The translations under genes were made by a program, and so were the position numbers. A model generated the notes under the pieces. That model had not been told where the DNA came from. It saw only the letters and a list, made by a program, of their open reading frames with translations, and did no database searches. A DNA stretch of 64,000 nt from CAUUJV01 sp963545565 (lineage in GTDB: Bacteria; Actinomycetota; Actinomycetes; Actinomycetales; Bifidobacteriaceae), in NCBI GenBank assembly GCA_963545565.1, contig CAUUJV010000006.1, positions 35,955-99,954 of the forward strand, given 5' to 3'. This document shows positions 34,179-42,980 of this stretch, piece by piece (within the stretch, counting starts at the first letter, position 1; the number at the start of each line of letters is the position of its first letter).

Positions 34179-36458
34179 CTAGCTATTCTCTGTGCTCTCT
34201 GGCTTCAGTAATATAGCGCCAAGAGCTGGAATAGTGAGTCGTTTTGACCAATCACGGTTGTGATAAGGCTCATTGTCCGCTTCAAAACTACCATTATGGA
34301 TGTCCGAACCACCATATTGAGAGTCGTCGGTACTAAGAATTTCCGTCCAAAGGCCGCCCTGAGGCAGTGGGACCTGATAATCGCTCCAGGCGCTTCCGGA
34401 GAAGTTGACAACAACAACGAGAGGGTTCCCCTCAGAATCCAAGCGCATGTAGCTCAGAGTGTTGTGGTCGCTGTCGTCACTGGTAAGCCACTGGAACCCA
34501 GCTTGATCATTATCCAGATCCCATAGTTCCTTGTTGTTTTTGTAGATCGTGTTCAAATCGGCAACAAGTTTTTGGACCCCGCGGTGTTCCTGCCAATTGA
34601 GGCTGTCCCAATCCACGCTTTCCTTCTCGTTCCACTCGCCATACTGAGCAAGTTCGTTACCCATAAAGGTGAGTTTCTTACCGGGATGGGTCCACTGATA
34701 GGCGAAGAGTGCGCGAACACCTGCGAAGCGCTGCCAGTCATCTCCAGGCATGCGGCCAATGAGAGACCCCTTGCCATGCACAACCTCATCATGGGAAATT
34801 GGCAGGCAATAGTGCTCTGAATATGCATAGACCATGGAGAATGTGATTTCGTTATGATGCCATTTGCGGTCGATCGGAGGAACTTTGAGATATTCCAAAG
34901 TGTCGTGCATCCAGCCCATGTTCCACTTCAGGCCAAATCCCAGACCTCCACTTGAGGTAGGGGCCGTCACGCCTTGCCATGAGGTGGATTCTTCAGCGAT
35001 CATCATGATGCCGGGATTGTTGCGGTAGCTTGTTGCTGTAACTTCCTTAAGGAAGTCGATCGCTTCAAGGTTCTCGTTGCCACCGTAGATATTTGGATGC
35101 CATTGACCATTTTCGCGGCTGTAATCAAGGTAGAGCATAGAAGACACTGCATCAACACGCAGAGCATCCACATGGAATTCACTGAGCCAGTAGCCGGCAT
35201 TCGCAACAAGGAAGTTGCGCACTTCAGAACGGCCAAAGTTGAAGATATACGTTCCCCAGTCCGGGTGTTCGCCACGGGTCGGGTCTGGATCTTCATACAA
35301 AGGGGTGCCATCAAAGCGTGCGAGTGCGAAATCGTCCTTAGGGAAGTGAGCAGGGACCCAATCCATGATCACGCCAATTCCAGCCTGGTGCAGACGGTCG
35401 ATCAGATACTTCAAATCATCTGTACTGCCGAAGCGTGAATCAGGAGCATAATAACCGGTTACCTGATATCCCCAGGAGCCTGCAAATGGATGCTCGGCCA
35501 AAGGCATGAATTCCACATGAGTGAAGCCCATATCCTTAACATAGGTAACGAGTTCTTCTGCGAGCTGGCGATATGTACTGTTCTTCTTCCAGCTGCCAGC
35601 ATGCACTTCATAAATACTGACCGGACCCGTATGAGCATTGGAAACAGCGCGCTTATGCATCCAATCGGAATCTTCCCATGTGTGTTGAGAATCAACCACT
35701 ATAGAAGCAGTTTCAGGTGGGATCTGGTGACCGCGCTCAAGAGGATCAGCCTTTTGCTTCCATTCATTATTAGCGTTCAAGATTTCATACTTATAGCGCT
35801 CGCCAGCCTTGAGGCCGGGAATAAAGAGTTCCCAAACGCCAGAGGAACCCAATTCACGCATTGCGTGCTGGCGGCCAGACCATGAATTGAAATCGCCTAC
35901 AACGCGCACCGCGCGGGCATTAGGAGCCCACACAGCAAAGGAAACGCCAGTGATGGCTGTTGAGGAAGTCCCATCAGGGGAGTCCATAGGATCAAGATAG
36001 GTGCGAACGTGGGCACCGAGCATGTCCCATAGGCGCTCATGGCGTCCCTCTCCATAGAGATAAATATCGAGTTCGCCTACGGTGGGCAGATAACGGTAAG
36101 GATCGTCCTGAGTGATGGAGATGCCGGAAGAGTATGTGGTGCGCACACGATAATCAGGCACAGACCATTGTTTATTCGCAAAATGAGCTGGCACTACAGC
36201 AGTGAAAACGCCGTTCCATTCATGATGAGCTTCATATTCCCCGTCCTGCGTAATGATGAAAACTGTGCGGGCAAGGGGTTTGAGCACACGTATAGTGGCG
36301 TAAATTGTGTCAGTTTCCTGCTCTGATTCGATCCCGTCAGGAATGTGTGCACCCAGCACTTCGTGAGGGTTGTAGTAGACACCATTGCTGACGTTGTCGA
36401 GAGTGGACTGTGATACTGTGAGCGGCTGCACTGCTGCTGTGTCTTCTAATTGACTCAT
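34179..36458 (-). CDS. glgB: 1,4-alpha-glucan branching enzyme
   Basis: GlgB (759 residues) makes alpha-1,6 branches in glycogen. Domain order: an N-terminal carbohydrate-binding-like module (with YNPHEVLGAH), CBM48 (VWAPNARAVRVVGDFNSW), then the GH13 barrel with GVIMDWVPAHFP, DALRVDAVSSMLYLDY (nucleophile Asp), MIAEESTSW (acid Glu) and PISHDEVVHGKGSL. The C-terminal all-beta domain follows. Length is standard for the long actinobacterial form. GC content is visibly higher than in adjacent genes, often near 55-60% per line against about 43-45% elsewhere. The debranching enzyme glgX at 56781 shows the same shift. Confidence 0.96.
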   Translation of the reverse strand: MSQLEDTAAVQPLTVSQSTLDNVSNGVYYNPHEVLGAHIPDGIESEQETDTIYATIRVLKPLARTVFIITQDGEYEAHHEWNGVFTAVVPAHFANKQWSVPDYRVRTTYSSGISITQDDPYRYLPTVGELDIYLYGEGRHERLWDMLGAHVRTYLDPMDSPDGTSSTAITGVSFAVWAPNARAVRVVGDFNSWSGRQHAMRELGSSGVWELFIPGLKAGERYKYEILNANNEWKQKADPLERGHQIPPETASIVVDSQHTWEDSDWMHKRAVSNAHTGPVSIYEVHAGSWKKNSTYRQLAEELVTYVKDMGFTHVEFMPLAEHPFAGSWGYQVTGYYAPDSRFGSTDDLKYLIDRLHQAGIGVIMDWVPAHFPKDDFALARFDGTPLYEDPDPTRGEHPDWGTYIFNFGRSEVRNFLVANAGYWLSEFHVDALRVDAVSSMLYLDYSRENGQWHPNIYGGNENLEAIDFLKEVTATSYRNNPGIMMIAEESTSWQGVTAPTSSGGLGFGLKWNMGWMHDTLEYLKVPPIDRKWHHNEITFSMVYAYSEHYCLPISHDEVVHGKGSLIGRMPGDDWQRFAGVRALFAYQWTHPGKKLTFMGNELAQYGEWNEKESVDWDSLNWQEHRGVQKLVADLNTIYKNNKELWDLDNDQAGFQWLTSDDSDHNTLSYMRLDSEGNPLVVVVNFSGSAWSDYQVPLPQGGLWTEILSTDDSQYGGSDIHNGSFEADNEPYHNRDWSKRLTIPALGAILLKPESTENS

Positions 36459-36563
36459 ACGCCTAGTCTATGCGGCTTGAGGCTAAAAGTAAAACGATGT
36501 CTTAGTCCGTGGCATATGGCATACTGGTTCGGTCTATTTTCAGCTTGAAGGGCGTTATATTTT

Positions 36564-37181
36564 ATGGATTATAAGGTCGGAGATACTGTTGTCTATCCGC
36601 GCCACGGTGCAGCACGCGTCGAAGAAATTACAGAGCGTACTCTTCGAGGAGCGACTCGCACATATCTAAAATTATCTGTTTTATCTTCTGACGGTTTAAC
36701 TATTAATGTTCCAGCTGATGCTGTTGAAGAGGTTGGCGTTCGTGACATTGTGGATGCTGTTGCAGTTGCGAGAGTTTTCGAGATTTTGCGCACTCCAATT
36801 GTAGAAGAGAAGACGAATTGGTCTCGCCGCTACAAGTTGAATGTCGAAAAGATTGCGACGGGCGATGTAAATAAGATTGCTGAGGTTGTGCGTGATTTGG
36901 CACAACGTGACGACGATGAACATGGCCTTTCCGCTGGTGAGAAGCGTATGCTGAGTCGCGCTCGCAATATTTTGACAGCTGAGATTGCACTGAGTGAGAA
37001 CATTGATGATGATCAGGCACAGCATCTTTTGGATGTGAACCTTGGATATGAAGATCTTCAACCAGGCGACGAAAAGTTTGATGCGCAAACCCCAGAAGAG
37101 CCTGCAAGTGCTACTTTGAAACGTGTTGAAGCTGAGGAAGCGCAGGCTGCTAAAGCTGCTAAGAAAGCTAAGAAGAAGTAG
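36564..37181 (+). CDS. carD: CarD-family RNA polymerase-binding regulator
   Basis: A 205-residue CarD/CdnL protein that binds the RNA polymerase beta subunit and stabilises open promoter complexes. The N-terminal Tudor-like RNAP-interaction domain begins DYKVGDTVVYPRHGAARVEEI; the helical C-terminal domain contains NWSRRYKLNVEKIATG and LSAGEKRMLSRARNIL. The length exceeds the usual 160 residues because of a C-terminal acidic then Ala/Lys-rich tail (KRVEAEEAQAAKAAKKAKKK). It stands alone, divergent from glgB, and ends at a strong terminator. Confidence 0.93.
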   Translation: MDYKVGDTVVYPRHGAARVEEITERTLRGATRTYLKLSVLSSDGLTINVPADAVEEVGVRDIVDAVAVARVFEILRTPIVEEKTNWSRRYKLNVEKIATGDVNKIAEVVRDLAQRDDDEHGLSAGEKRMLSRARNILTAEIALSENIDDDQAQHLLDVNLGYEDLQPGDEKFDAQTPEEPASATLKRVEAEEAQAAKAAKKAKKK

Positions 37182-37243
37182 TAGTAGATAGAAATAGTAG
37201 ATGCTTTAGAGCTTAGAGTTTTACTCTGCACTTTATACTTCGC

Positions 37244-37280
37244 AAGGCTGAACATCATTATGGTGTTCAGCCTTTGTTTT
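37244..37280 (+). terminator. Terminator after carD
   Basis: AAGGCTGAACA (37244-37254) pairs perfectly with TGTTCAGCCTT (37264-37274), with a 9-base loop and TGTTTT following. Strong 11-base stem; it may also act on the convergent permease transcript. Confidence 0.9.
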
Positions 37281-37289
37281 AGCTTTATT

Positions 37290-38120
37290 CTAGCGATTCT
37301 TGAGAGACGTAATTGCCTTAGCAACTGCCCAAAAGAGCGTGCTGAAGGTTACGATGATGAAGCTCGGCGGCATAGGGAACATCGTTGAAATAACTAATCC
37401 CCCCCAGATGCTGATTAAACAAATCACCATAGAAACTAGAATTGCTCGAATTGGAGAATTTGTAAGCATAAGAGCTGTGTCAGCAGGTGTAATTACAAGG
37501 GCAAATATCAGTAAAGTTCCAACGGCTGGCACAGCTACTGTAATAACTCCTGCAAGCATCACCATAAAAAGTATGCTCATGGCAGTAATTGGAACGCCTT
37601 TAGCGCGGGCAACTTGCTCGTCGAGGGAGCTGTAAAGTAACGGGCGGTAAGCCAGCATTAAAACTAGCAGCAAAATTACATCAAAGATTGCAAAACCGAT
37701 AAGCTGAGCGTCGGCGATAGTCAAAATGGACCCAAATAGAATCGACTGCATCTGCTGGGATGCACTAGTGGACATGCGGGCAAAGAATAATCCAAGACCT
37801 GTTGCAAAAGCAAGTACTGTTCCTGTGGCAATTTCACGCTGAGAAGCTTTTTTACCTAGAGCTCCAATAACGAGTGCGCCGCCTATAGCAAAGATGCCGA
37901 GGCCTGCAGAAACTGGTGCACCAAGTAATGCTGCTCCCGTCGCGCCAGGTAATCCAATATGCGCTAAGGAATGTGCTGCAAATGTAGATTGGCGACTGAT
38001 TGTAAAATACCCTAAGGCTCCTGCAGCAAGCGCAATCAGTAGACCAGCGATAAAAGCGTTAGTCATGAAGGAAGATTGCAAAATAGTGAGCCATTGAGTT
38101 TCAAAGGTAAGAGCGCTCAT
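37290..38120 (-). CDS. Zinc/manganese ABC transporter permease (ZnuB-like)
   Basis: A 276-residue membrane permease of the ABC-3 family. About eight hydrophobic helices are visible, with the family features SLAHIGLPGATGAALLG near the start and VAVPAVGTLLIFALVITPADTAL later. It forms the membrane channel for a Zn2+ or Mn2+ importer with the ATPase and binding lipoprotein encoded upstream. The frame is open to 38276, but ATG 38120 gives the usual N-terminus and starts after the ATPase stop. It is the last gene of the operon. Confidence 0.9.
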   Translation of the reverse strand: MSALTFETQWLTILQSSFMTNAFIAGLLIALAAGALGYFTISRQSTFAAHSLAHIGLPGATGAALLGAPVSAGLGIFAIGGALVIGALGKKASQREIATGTVLAFATGLGLFFARMSTSASQQMQSILFGSILTIADAQLIGFAIFDVILLLVLMLAYRPLLYSSLDEQVARAKGVPITAMSILFMVMLAGVITVAVPAVGTLLIFALVITPADTALMLTNSPIRAILVSMVICLISIWGGLVISTMFPMPPSFIIVTFSTLFWAVAKAITSLKNR

Positions 38121-38154
38121 ATTTATTTCTCGCTTATTTCTTGCACTATGTGGA

Positions 38155-39105
38155 TTATTCTTCAGAAGTTCTCGAAGAAGTATTTTCGGATGCTGTTTGA
38201 TTGGATTCTGCTTGAGGAGTATCGATGCAATCACTCGGAGTATGGGTGTGGAATGCTGCGACTTCTGATACATCATGAGTATCGTGTAAGGTGCGGTTCG
38301 GTGGTTCTACTGCAGAATTATGTGTAACAAACATATCACCTTGCGGGGTGGTAATAACTTCAATACTTGTGCCATAGAGATGTGTAAGGAGTTCGGAATT
38401 CATAACCGAGTCCATCTCAGAATAATGAGGGTGCCCGTCGAGTAGATAAATCGCGCCGGTCAGGATTGGCAAAAGCATATTTAGATCATGTGAAACAACC
38501 TGAATAGTCATATTCATTTCACGATTGAGCTGCGTTAAGAGTTCAACGAGCGAACTCTGGCTTGGAAGATCGAGATTTGCCAGTGGTTCATCAAGAAGAA
38601 GTAATTCTGGCTTGCTCACAAGGGCTTGTGCAATGGCTGTGCGCTGGCGCTGCCCTCCTGAAAGATCAGAGAGACGTTTGCGGGATTGTTCTTTCAAACC
38701 CACGAATTCTAGAGTTTCCTGAACACTTTGCTTTTCTTGACGAGTAGTTATATGAAAGCCAAATTTTGTACCGGTCAGACCAAGAAGCACAGATTGCTCC
38801 ACGGTGATATTGGCGTCACCAACAGAGTTGTAGCTTTGTGGAACGTACCCGATTCTACTATTTGCTTCACCGGCTGGCTTGCCGAGTACTGTAACATGCC
38901 CAGTTGCAAGAGGGAGGAGCCCTAGCTCAACGAAAAGCATAGTGGTCTTTCCTGTGCCATTAGTGCCGACAATAGCTGTAACTGATCCGCGGGGAATAGC
39001 AAAATTACCGTTCTCCCAGATTATTTTTCCCCCACGTTTTACAGCTGCGTTGTCAAAAATAATGCATGAATCATTAGCTGGGGAATTAGCTTGGGAGTCA
39101 ACCAC
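38155..39105 (-). CDS. Metal ABC transporter ATP-binding protein with His-rich tail
   Basis: A 316-residue ABC ATPase of the ZnuC/MntB group. Walker A GTNGTGKTT, signature LSGGQRQRTAIAQAL, Walker B LLLLDEPLANLD and switch His in QVVSHDLNML are all present. The last 65 or so residues are an extension with a histidine-containing patch (HDTH, FHTHTPSDC) and a Ser/Glu end, which could bind metal and sense its level; this is inference. The start is GTG at 39105 with AGGAGA upstream. It lies between the lipoprotein and permease genes, all on the minus strand. Confidence 0.92.
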   Translation of the reverse strand: MVDSQANSPANDSCIIFDNAAVKRGGKIIWENGNFAIPRGSVTAIVGTNGTGKTTMLFVELGLLPLATGHVTVLGKPAGEANSRIGYVPQSYNSVGDANITVEQSVLLGLTGTKFGFHITTRQEKQSVQETLEFVGLKEQSRKRLSDLSGGQRQRTAIAQALVSKPELLLLDEPLANLDLPSQSSLVELLTQLNREMNMTIQVVSHDLNMLLPILTGAIYLLDGHPHYSEMDSVMNSELLTHLYGTSIEVITTPQGDMFVTHNSAVEPPNRTLHDTHDVSEVAAFHTHTPSDCIDTPQAESNQTASENTSSRTSEE

Positions 39106-39224
39106 AACTCATCTCCTCATAACAGTCAAAGGCACACGTATACGAATTTACGCAAAGAATTTGTTTATAAAGAACAATTCTCAATATATCTGATTGTATG
39201 GTTATGTGTGTACCGCAGCTGGTT

Positions 39225-40217
39225 CTATTCGCTCTCTGACCCAGCGGATTGATTAAGAGCAGTTTCAAAGTCGCTTATCAAAGCTGTAATCCAGTCAGCC
39301 AGAGTCTTATAGTTGCTGGGCATTTGTTCCGATACATCTACAACAGGAACATCGGATTTTCCAGCAGTTCCGGTTAATAAATTAGTAGTATCAGAAGCCT
39401 CTTGGCTATTGTTGATAAGTAAGTCAGCCTTATGATTTTCAATCAATGCTTGGAATTTTTGTAAGTCTGAAGAAGAAGGTTCAGAATCATTATTGCTTGC
39501 GTTGGAATAGCCTTCAGGAGTGACATCTTCCATTCCAAGATCTTCTGCTAAATAATATGCAACGCTTTCAGTTGCTGCATAAGTGGTATCCGAGTGGTCA
39601 GTCTTAAACTGTGCAATAGTCTTATCGAGAGTTGCTTCTTCAGTTTTCCAAGCAGTTAAAAGCTTTGTGAAATACTTCTTTTTACTTGGTTTTGCTTTAG
39701 CATATGCTTCTGTGATTGATTTTGCCACATTTGAGCGAGTATCTTTGGAGAACCACAAGTGGGCATTATCGCCAGTTGAAGCTCCCATAATTGACGCAGC
39801 GTTGATAGTTGACTGAGCGTTTGTTTTGGTCTTCGTGGCCCATGCATCATAGCCTGCGCCATTAACGATGAGGATATCTGCTTTTTCGATATTGGCTATA
39901 TCTGCAGTAGTTGCTTCGTAATCATGCGCCTCAACAGCAGTGGAATTGATAATAGAAGTTACTGCGACTTCATCTCCTCCCAGTTCAGCAGCTAGAGACC
40001 CCCACTGATTAACAGAGGCTACCACTGTGAGTTTGGAGGATTCGCTTGAATTTGAGCTTGAGCTTGAGCTCGACGAGGAAGATGTGCCTGTGCTACTTGA
40101 GTTACTCGTTGAATTGCTGGAGGATTGAGAGCTGCCGCAAGCCCCTGCAAATCCGAGTACTACGCAACAGACAACTGCAACAATTGAGTGAGTTGCGTTC
40201 TTGACGAGTTTAGACAT
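39225..40217 (-). CDS. Metal ABC transporter substrate-binding lipoprotein (ZnuA/cluster 9-like)
   Basis: A 330-residue lipoprotein. The signal peptide ends in a lipobox GFAGAC with Cys27 as the lipid anchor. A run of Ser/Thr (about 28-61) tethers the folded domain. The cluster 9 metal-binding pattern is visible: VEAHDYEATTADI and NAHLWFSKDTR contribute the His residues, and the central long helix follows. It captures Zn2+ or Mn2+ outside the membrane for the ATPase and permease downstream. It is the first gene of the operon and is divergent from folD; I found no clear Zur box in the 163-base gap. Confidence 0.9.
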   Translation of the reverse strand: MSKLVKNATHSIVAVVCCVVLGFAGACGSSQSSSNSTSNSSSTGTSSSSSSSSSSNSSESSKLTVVASVNQWGSLAAELGGDEVAVTSIINSTAVEAHDYEATTADIANIEKADILIVNGAGYDAWATKTKTNAQSTINAASIMGASTGDNAHLWFSKDTRSNVAKSITEAYAKAKPSKKKYFTKLLTAWKTEEATLDKTIAQFKTDHSDTTYAATESVAYYLAEDLGMEDVTPEGYSNASNNDSEPSSSDLQKFQALIENHKADLLINNSQEASDTTNLLTGTAGKSDVPVVDVSEQMPSNYKTLADWITALISDFETALNQSAGSESE

Positions 40218-40380
40218 GTGTCACTCCCTCTAAAAATCTCCTATGTATAACAATAACTCATGGATATGGTGAAAAATGTGTTGAGAGTGCAGGGTAGTAT
40301 TCATATGCCTGCGGTATTTGCTGAATACGAAAATTACAGACGCCTACGAAGTTCAGAGAAAACGATATAGAAGGATTCTA

Positions 40381-41274
40381 ATGAGCAAGCCACCTTTGAT
40401 TTTAGACGGAAAAGTCACGGCTGCTGCAATTAAAGCAGATTTGACTAAGCGCGTTGAAGAATTGAAGAAAAAAGGTGTCGCTCTTGGTCTTGGAACTTTG
40501 CTTGTTGGCGATGATGCCGGCTCTCAGAAATATGTTGCAGGAAAGCACAAAGATTGTAGTGAAGTTGGCATTGAATCTATCCGCTATGATTTACCGGAAA
40601 CTGCAACGCAAGAAGAAGTCATTGAGATTATTGAGAAAATGAACAATGACCCCACATGTACTGCTTTTATCGTTCAGCTTCCCCTGCCGGAGCATTTGGA
40701 TGCAAACGTGATTATCGATCGCGTAGATCCAGCAAAAGACGCTGATGGTATGCATCCGTATAATCTTGGAAAACTCGTTCTGCATACCGATGGAATTACA
40801 GGAGTTCCTATGCCGTGTACTCCTCGCGGAATTCTTGAGTTACTTGATGATTATGGTATCGATTTAACGGGCAAAGATGTGTGTGTGCTCGGCCGTGGAA
40901 TTACCATTGGGCGCACAATGGGTATGCTACTTACAACTCGTGGTGTAGACGCAACTGTGACACTTTGCCATTCTCGAACGCAAAATATTGAGGAGAAAAT
41001 TGCTGCGGCTGATGTCGTTATTGCGGCAATGGGACAAGCATATTTTGTTAAGCCGGAAATGATTAAAGATGGCGTTGTACTCGTAGATGTCGGAGTCTCT
41101 CGGATTTATGACGAAGAAGCTGGCAGATGGCGTGTACGCGGAGATATCGATCCTAGCTGCTACGAGAAATGCTCTGCATATAGTCCAAATCCAGGGGGAG
41201 TAGGCCCTATGACTCGGGCGATGTTGCTGCGAAATGTGGTAGATGCTGCTGAGAGAATGAGCCAGCGCGTTTAA
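40381..41274 (+). CDS. folD: Bifunctional methylenetetrahydrofolate dehydrogenase/cyclohydrolase
   Basis: FolD (297 residues) interconverts 5,10-methylene-, methenyl- and 10-formyl-tetrahydrofolate, feeding purine and formyl-Met synthesis. Motifs: the catalytic Lys in KYVAGKHKDC, VQLPLPEHLD, DADGMHPYNLG, the NADP-binding GRGITIGRTMGMLL and the final PNPGGVGPMTRAML. The start at 40381 has AAGGA seven bases upstream; the frame opens at 40318. It stands upstream of rpsA with a 104-base gap that probably holds the rpsA promoter. Confidence 0.96.
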   Translation: MSKPPLILDGKVTAAAIKADLTKRVEELKKKGVALGLGTLLVGDDAGSQKYVAGKHKDCSEVGIESIRYDLPETATQEEVIEIIEKMNNDPTCTAFIVQLPLPEHLDANVIIDRVDPAKDADGMHPYNLGKLVLHTDGITGVPMPCTPRGILELLDDYGIDLTGKDVCVLGRGITIGRTMGMLLTTRGVDATVTLCHSRTQNIEEKIAAADVVIAAMGQAYFVKPEMIKDGVVLVDVGVSRIYDEEAGRWRVRGDIDPSCYEKCSAYSPNPGGVGPMTRAMLLRNVVDAAERMSQRV

Positions 41275-41282
41275 TTAAGGTT

Positions 41283-41331
41283 TTGACTAGGCGTGTCGCT
41301 ATCATTAAATCCATCTGTGCCCATAAGGCAC
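41283..41331 (+). promoter_or_regulatory. Probable rpsA promoter and leader hairpin
   Basis: TTGACT (41283-41288) and TTAAAT (41305-41310) are spaced by 16 bases. Just downstream GTGCC-CATAA-GGCAC (41317-41331) forms a hairpin in the leader. No strong Shine-Dalgarno is visible before the rpsA ATG, as often seen for S1 genes, which can be self-regulated. Confidence 0.4.
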
Positions 41332-41378
41332 GAATAATTTAATAACGATTCTATTCATCCACTCAAGAAAAACTATAA

Positions 41379-42863
41379 ATGACAGATAACAACGCAGAAA
41401 TCCAGAAGGTAGCTATTAACGATATCGGCTCCGAAGAGGATTTCATCAAGGCAGTCGATTCAACCATCAAGAACTTTGATGATGGTGATTTGGTTGAAGG
41501 TACCGTCGTAAAGATTGATCACGACGAAGTTCTTCTCGATATCGGCTACAAGACTGAAGGTGTTATTCCTTCCCGTGAACTTTCCATTAAGAAAGACGTT
41601 GATCCAGACGATGTTGTCGAAGTAGGCGACACTGTAGAAGCACTTGTCATCACCAAGGAAGACAAGGAAGGACGTCTTATTCTGTCCAAGAAGCGTGCTC
41701 AGTATGAGCGTGCTTGGGGCGACGTTGAGAAGATTAAGGAATCTGACGGCGTTGTTGAGGGTACTGTTATCGAAGCTGTTAAGGGTGGTCTCATCGTTGA
41801 CATCGGTCTTCGTGGCTTCCTTCCTGCATCTCTCGTTGAAATGCGTCGTGTACGTGATTTGGCTCCTTACATCGGCCAGAAGATTCAGGCTAAGATTCTT
41901 GAGCTTGATAAGAACCGTAATAATGTTGTTCTTTCCCGCCGCCAGTATCTTGAGGAGACCCAGTCTGAAGTTCGTGGGACCTTCCTCTCTCAGCTCAAGA
42001 AGGGTCAGATTCGTGAAGGCGTTATCAGCTCTATCGTTAACTTCGGCGCATTCGTCGATCTCGGTGGTGTTGACGGTTTGATTCACGTTTCCGAGCTCTC
42101 TTGGAAGCACATTGATCACCCAAGTGAAGTGGTTAAGGTTGGCGACAAGGTCACCGTTGAGGTTCTCGACGTTGATCTCGATCGCGAACGTATTTCCCTC
42201 TCTCTCAAGGCAACTCAGGAAGATCCATGGCAGCGCTTCGCACGCACTCATGTTCCTGGACAGATTGTCAAGGGCAAGGTCACTAAGATTGTTCAGTTCG
42301 GTGTGTTCATCTCCGTAGATGATGGCATCGAGGGCCTTGTACACATTTCTGAGTTGGCAAACCGCCACGTAGAAAACCCAGAGACTGTTGTAAAGCCAGG
42401 CGAAGAAGTATTCGTGAAGGTTCTCGACGTTGATTTCGATCGTCGTCGTATTTCCCTCTCTCTCAAGCAGGCAACCGAATCTGTCGATCCATCTTCCGAA
42501 GATTTCGATCCAGCACTCTACGGTATGCCAGCAGAGTATGACGAGAATGGTAACTACAAGTATCCTGAAGGCTTCGATCCAGAAACCAATGAGTGGATTG
42601 AAGGCTTCGAGCAGCAGCGCGAAGAGTGGGAAGCTCAGTATGCAGCAGCTCACGACTTGTGGGAAGCTCACAAGGAATTCGCAGCTAAGGAACTTGCAGC
42701 AGCAGCAGAATCTGCAGCTCAGGACGGTCAGTCCGCAGCTGAAGCAGCACCAGCAGCAGAAGAAGCAACAAACTATTCTTCCGCAACAACTGCTGAAGGT
42801 ACTCTTGCTGCTGACGATCAGCTTGCAGCATTGCGTGAACAGCTCCTCAGCGAAAAGAACTAA
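41379..42863 (+). CDS. rpsA: 30S ribosomal protein S1
   Basis: Ribosomal protein S1 (494 residues) helps the 30S subunit bind mRNA. Four S1 RNA-binding domains are visible: GDLVEGTVVKIDHDEVLLDIG, then domains starting GVVEGTVIEAVKGGLIVDIG, IREGVISSIVNFGAFVDLG and IVKGKVTKIVQFGVFISVD, of which the last two carry the repeat VKVLDVDFDRRRISLSLK or its relative. An acidic tail rich in Ala/Glu/Gln follows (about 385-494). This is the four-domain actinobacterial form. Codon use is biased as in eno. Two terminators follow. Confidence 0.96.
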   Translation: MTDNNAEIQKVAINDIGSEEDFIKAVDSTIKNFDDGDLVEGTVVKIDHDEVLLDIGYKTEGVIPSRELSIKKDVDPDDVVEVGDTVEALVITKEDKEGRLILSKKRAQYERAWGDVEKIKESDGVVEGTVIEAVKGGLIVDIGLRGFLPASLVEMRRVRDLAPYIGQKIQAKILELDKNRNNVVLSRRQYLEETQSEVRGTFLSQLKKGQIREGVISSIVNFGAFVDLGGVDGLIHVSELSWKHIDHPSEVVKVGDKVTVEVLDVDLDRERISLSLKATQEDPWQRFARTHVPGQIVKGKVTKIVQFGVFISVDDGIEGLVHISELANRHVENPETVVKPGEEVFVKVLDVDFDRRRISLSLKQATESVDPSSEDFDPALYGMPAEYDENGNYKYPEGFDPETNEWIEGFEQQREEWEAQYAAAHDLWEAHKEFAAKELAAAAESAAQDGQSAAEAAPAAEEATNYSSATTAEGTLAADDQLAALREQLLSEKN

Positions 42864-42905
42864 TGCATAGATACGTATTACCGTATTACATAATGAAGTT
42901 CTTAT

Positions 42906-42924
42906 AAGCTGATTCAGCTTTTTT
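42906..42924 (+). terminator. First terminator after rpsA
   Basis: AAGCTG-ATT-CAGCTT is a compact six-base stem immediately followed by TTTT. It lies 43 bases after the rpsA stop. Confidence 0.7.
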
Positions 42925-42931
42925 GACATTG

Positions 42932-42967
42932 GGCTCTTTGCATCTTCGGGTGTGAAGAGCCTTTTGT
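42932..42967 (+). terminator. Second terminator after rpsA
   Basis: GGCTCTT (42932-42938) pairs with AAGAGCC (42955-42961), followed by TTTTGTT. The stem ends 19 bases before the coaE start codon, so coaE needs its own promoter or read-through. Confidence 0.75.
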
Positions 42968-42980
42968 TATGATTACACCC

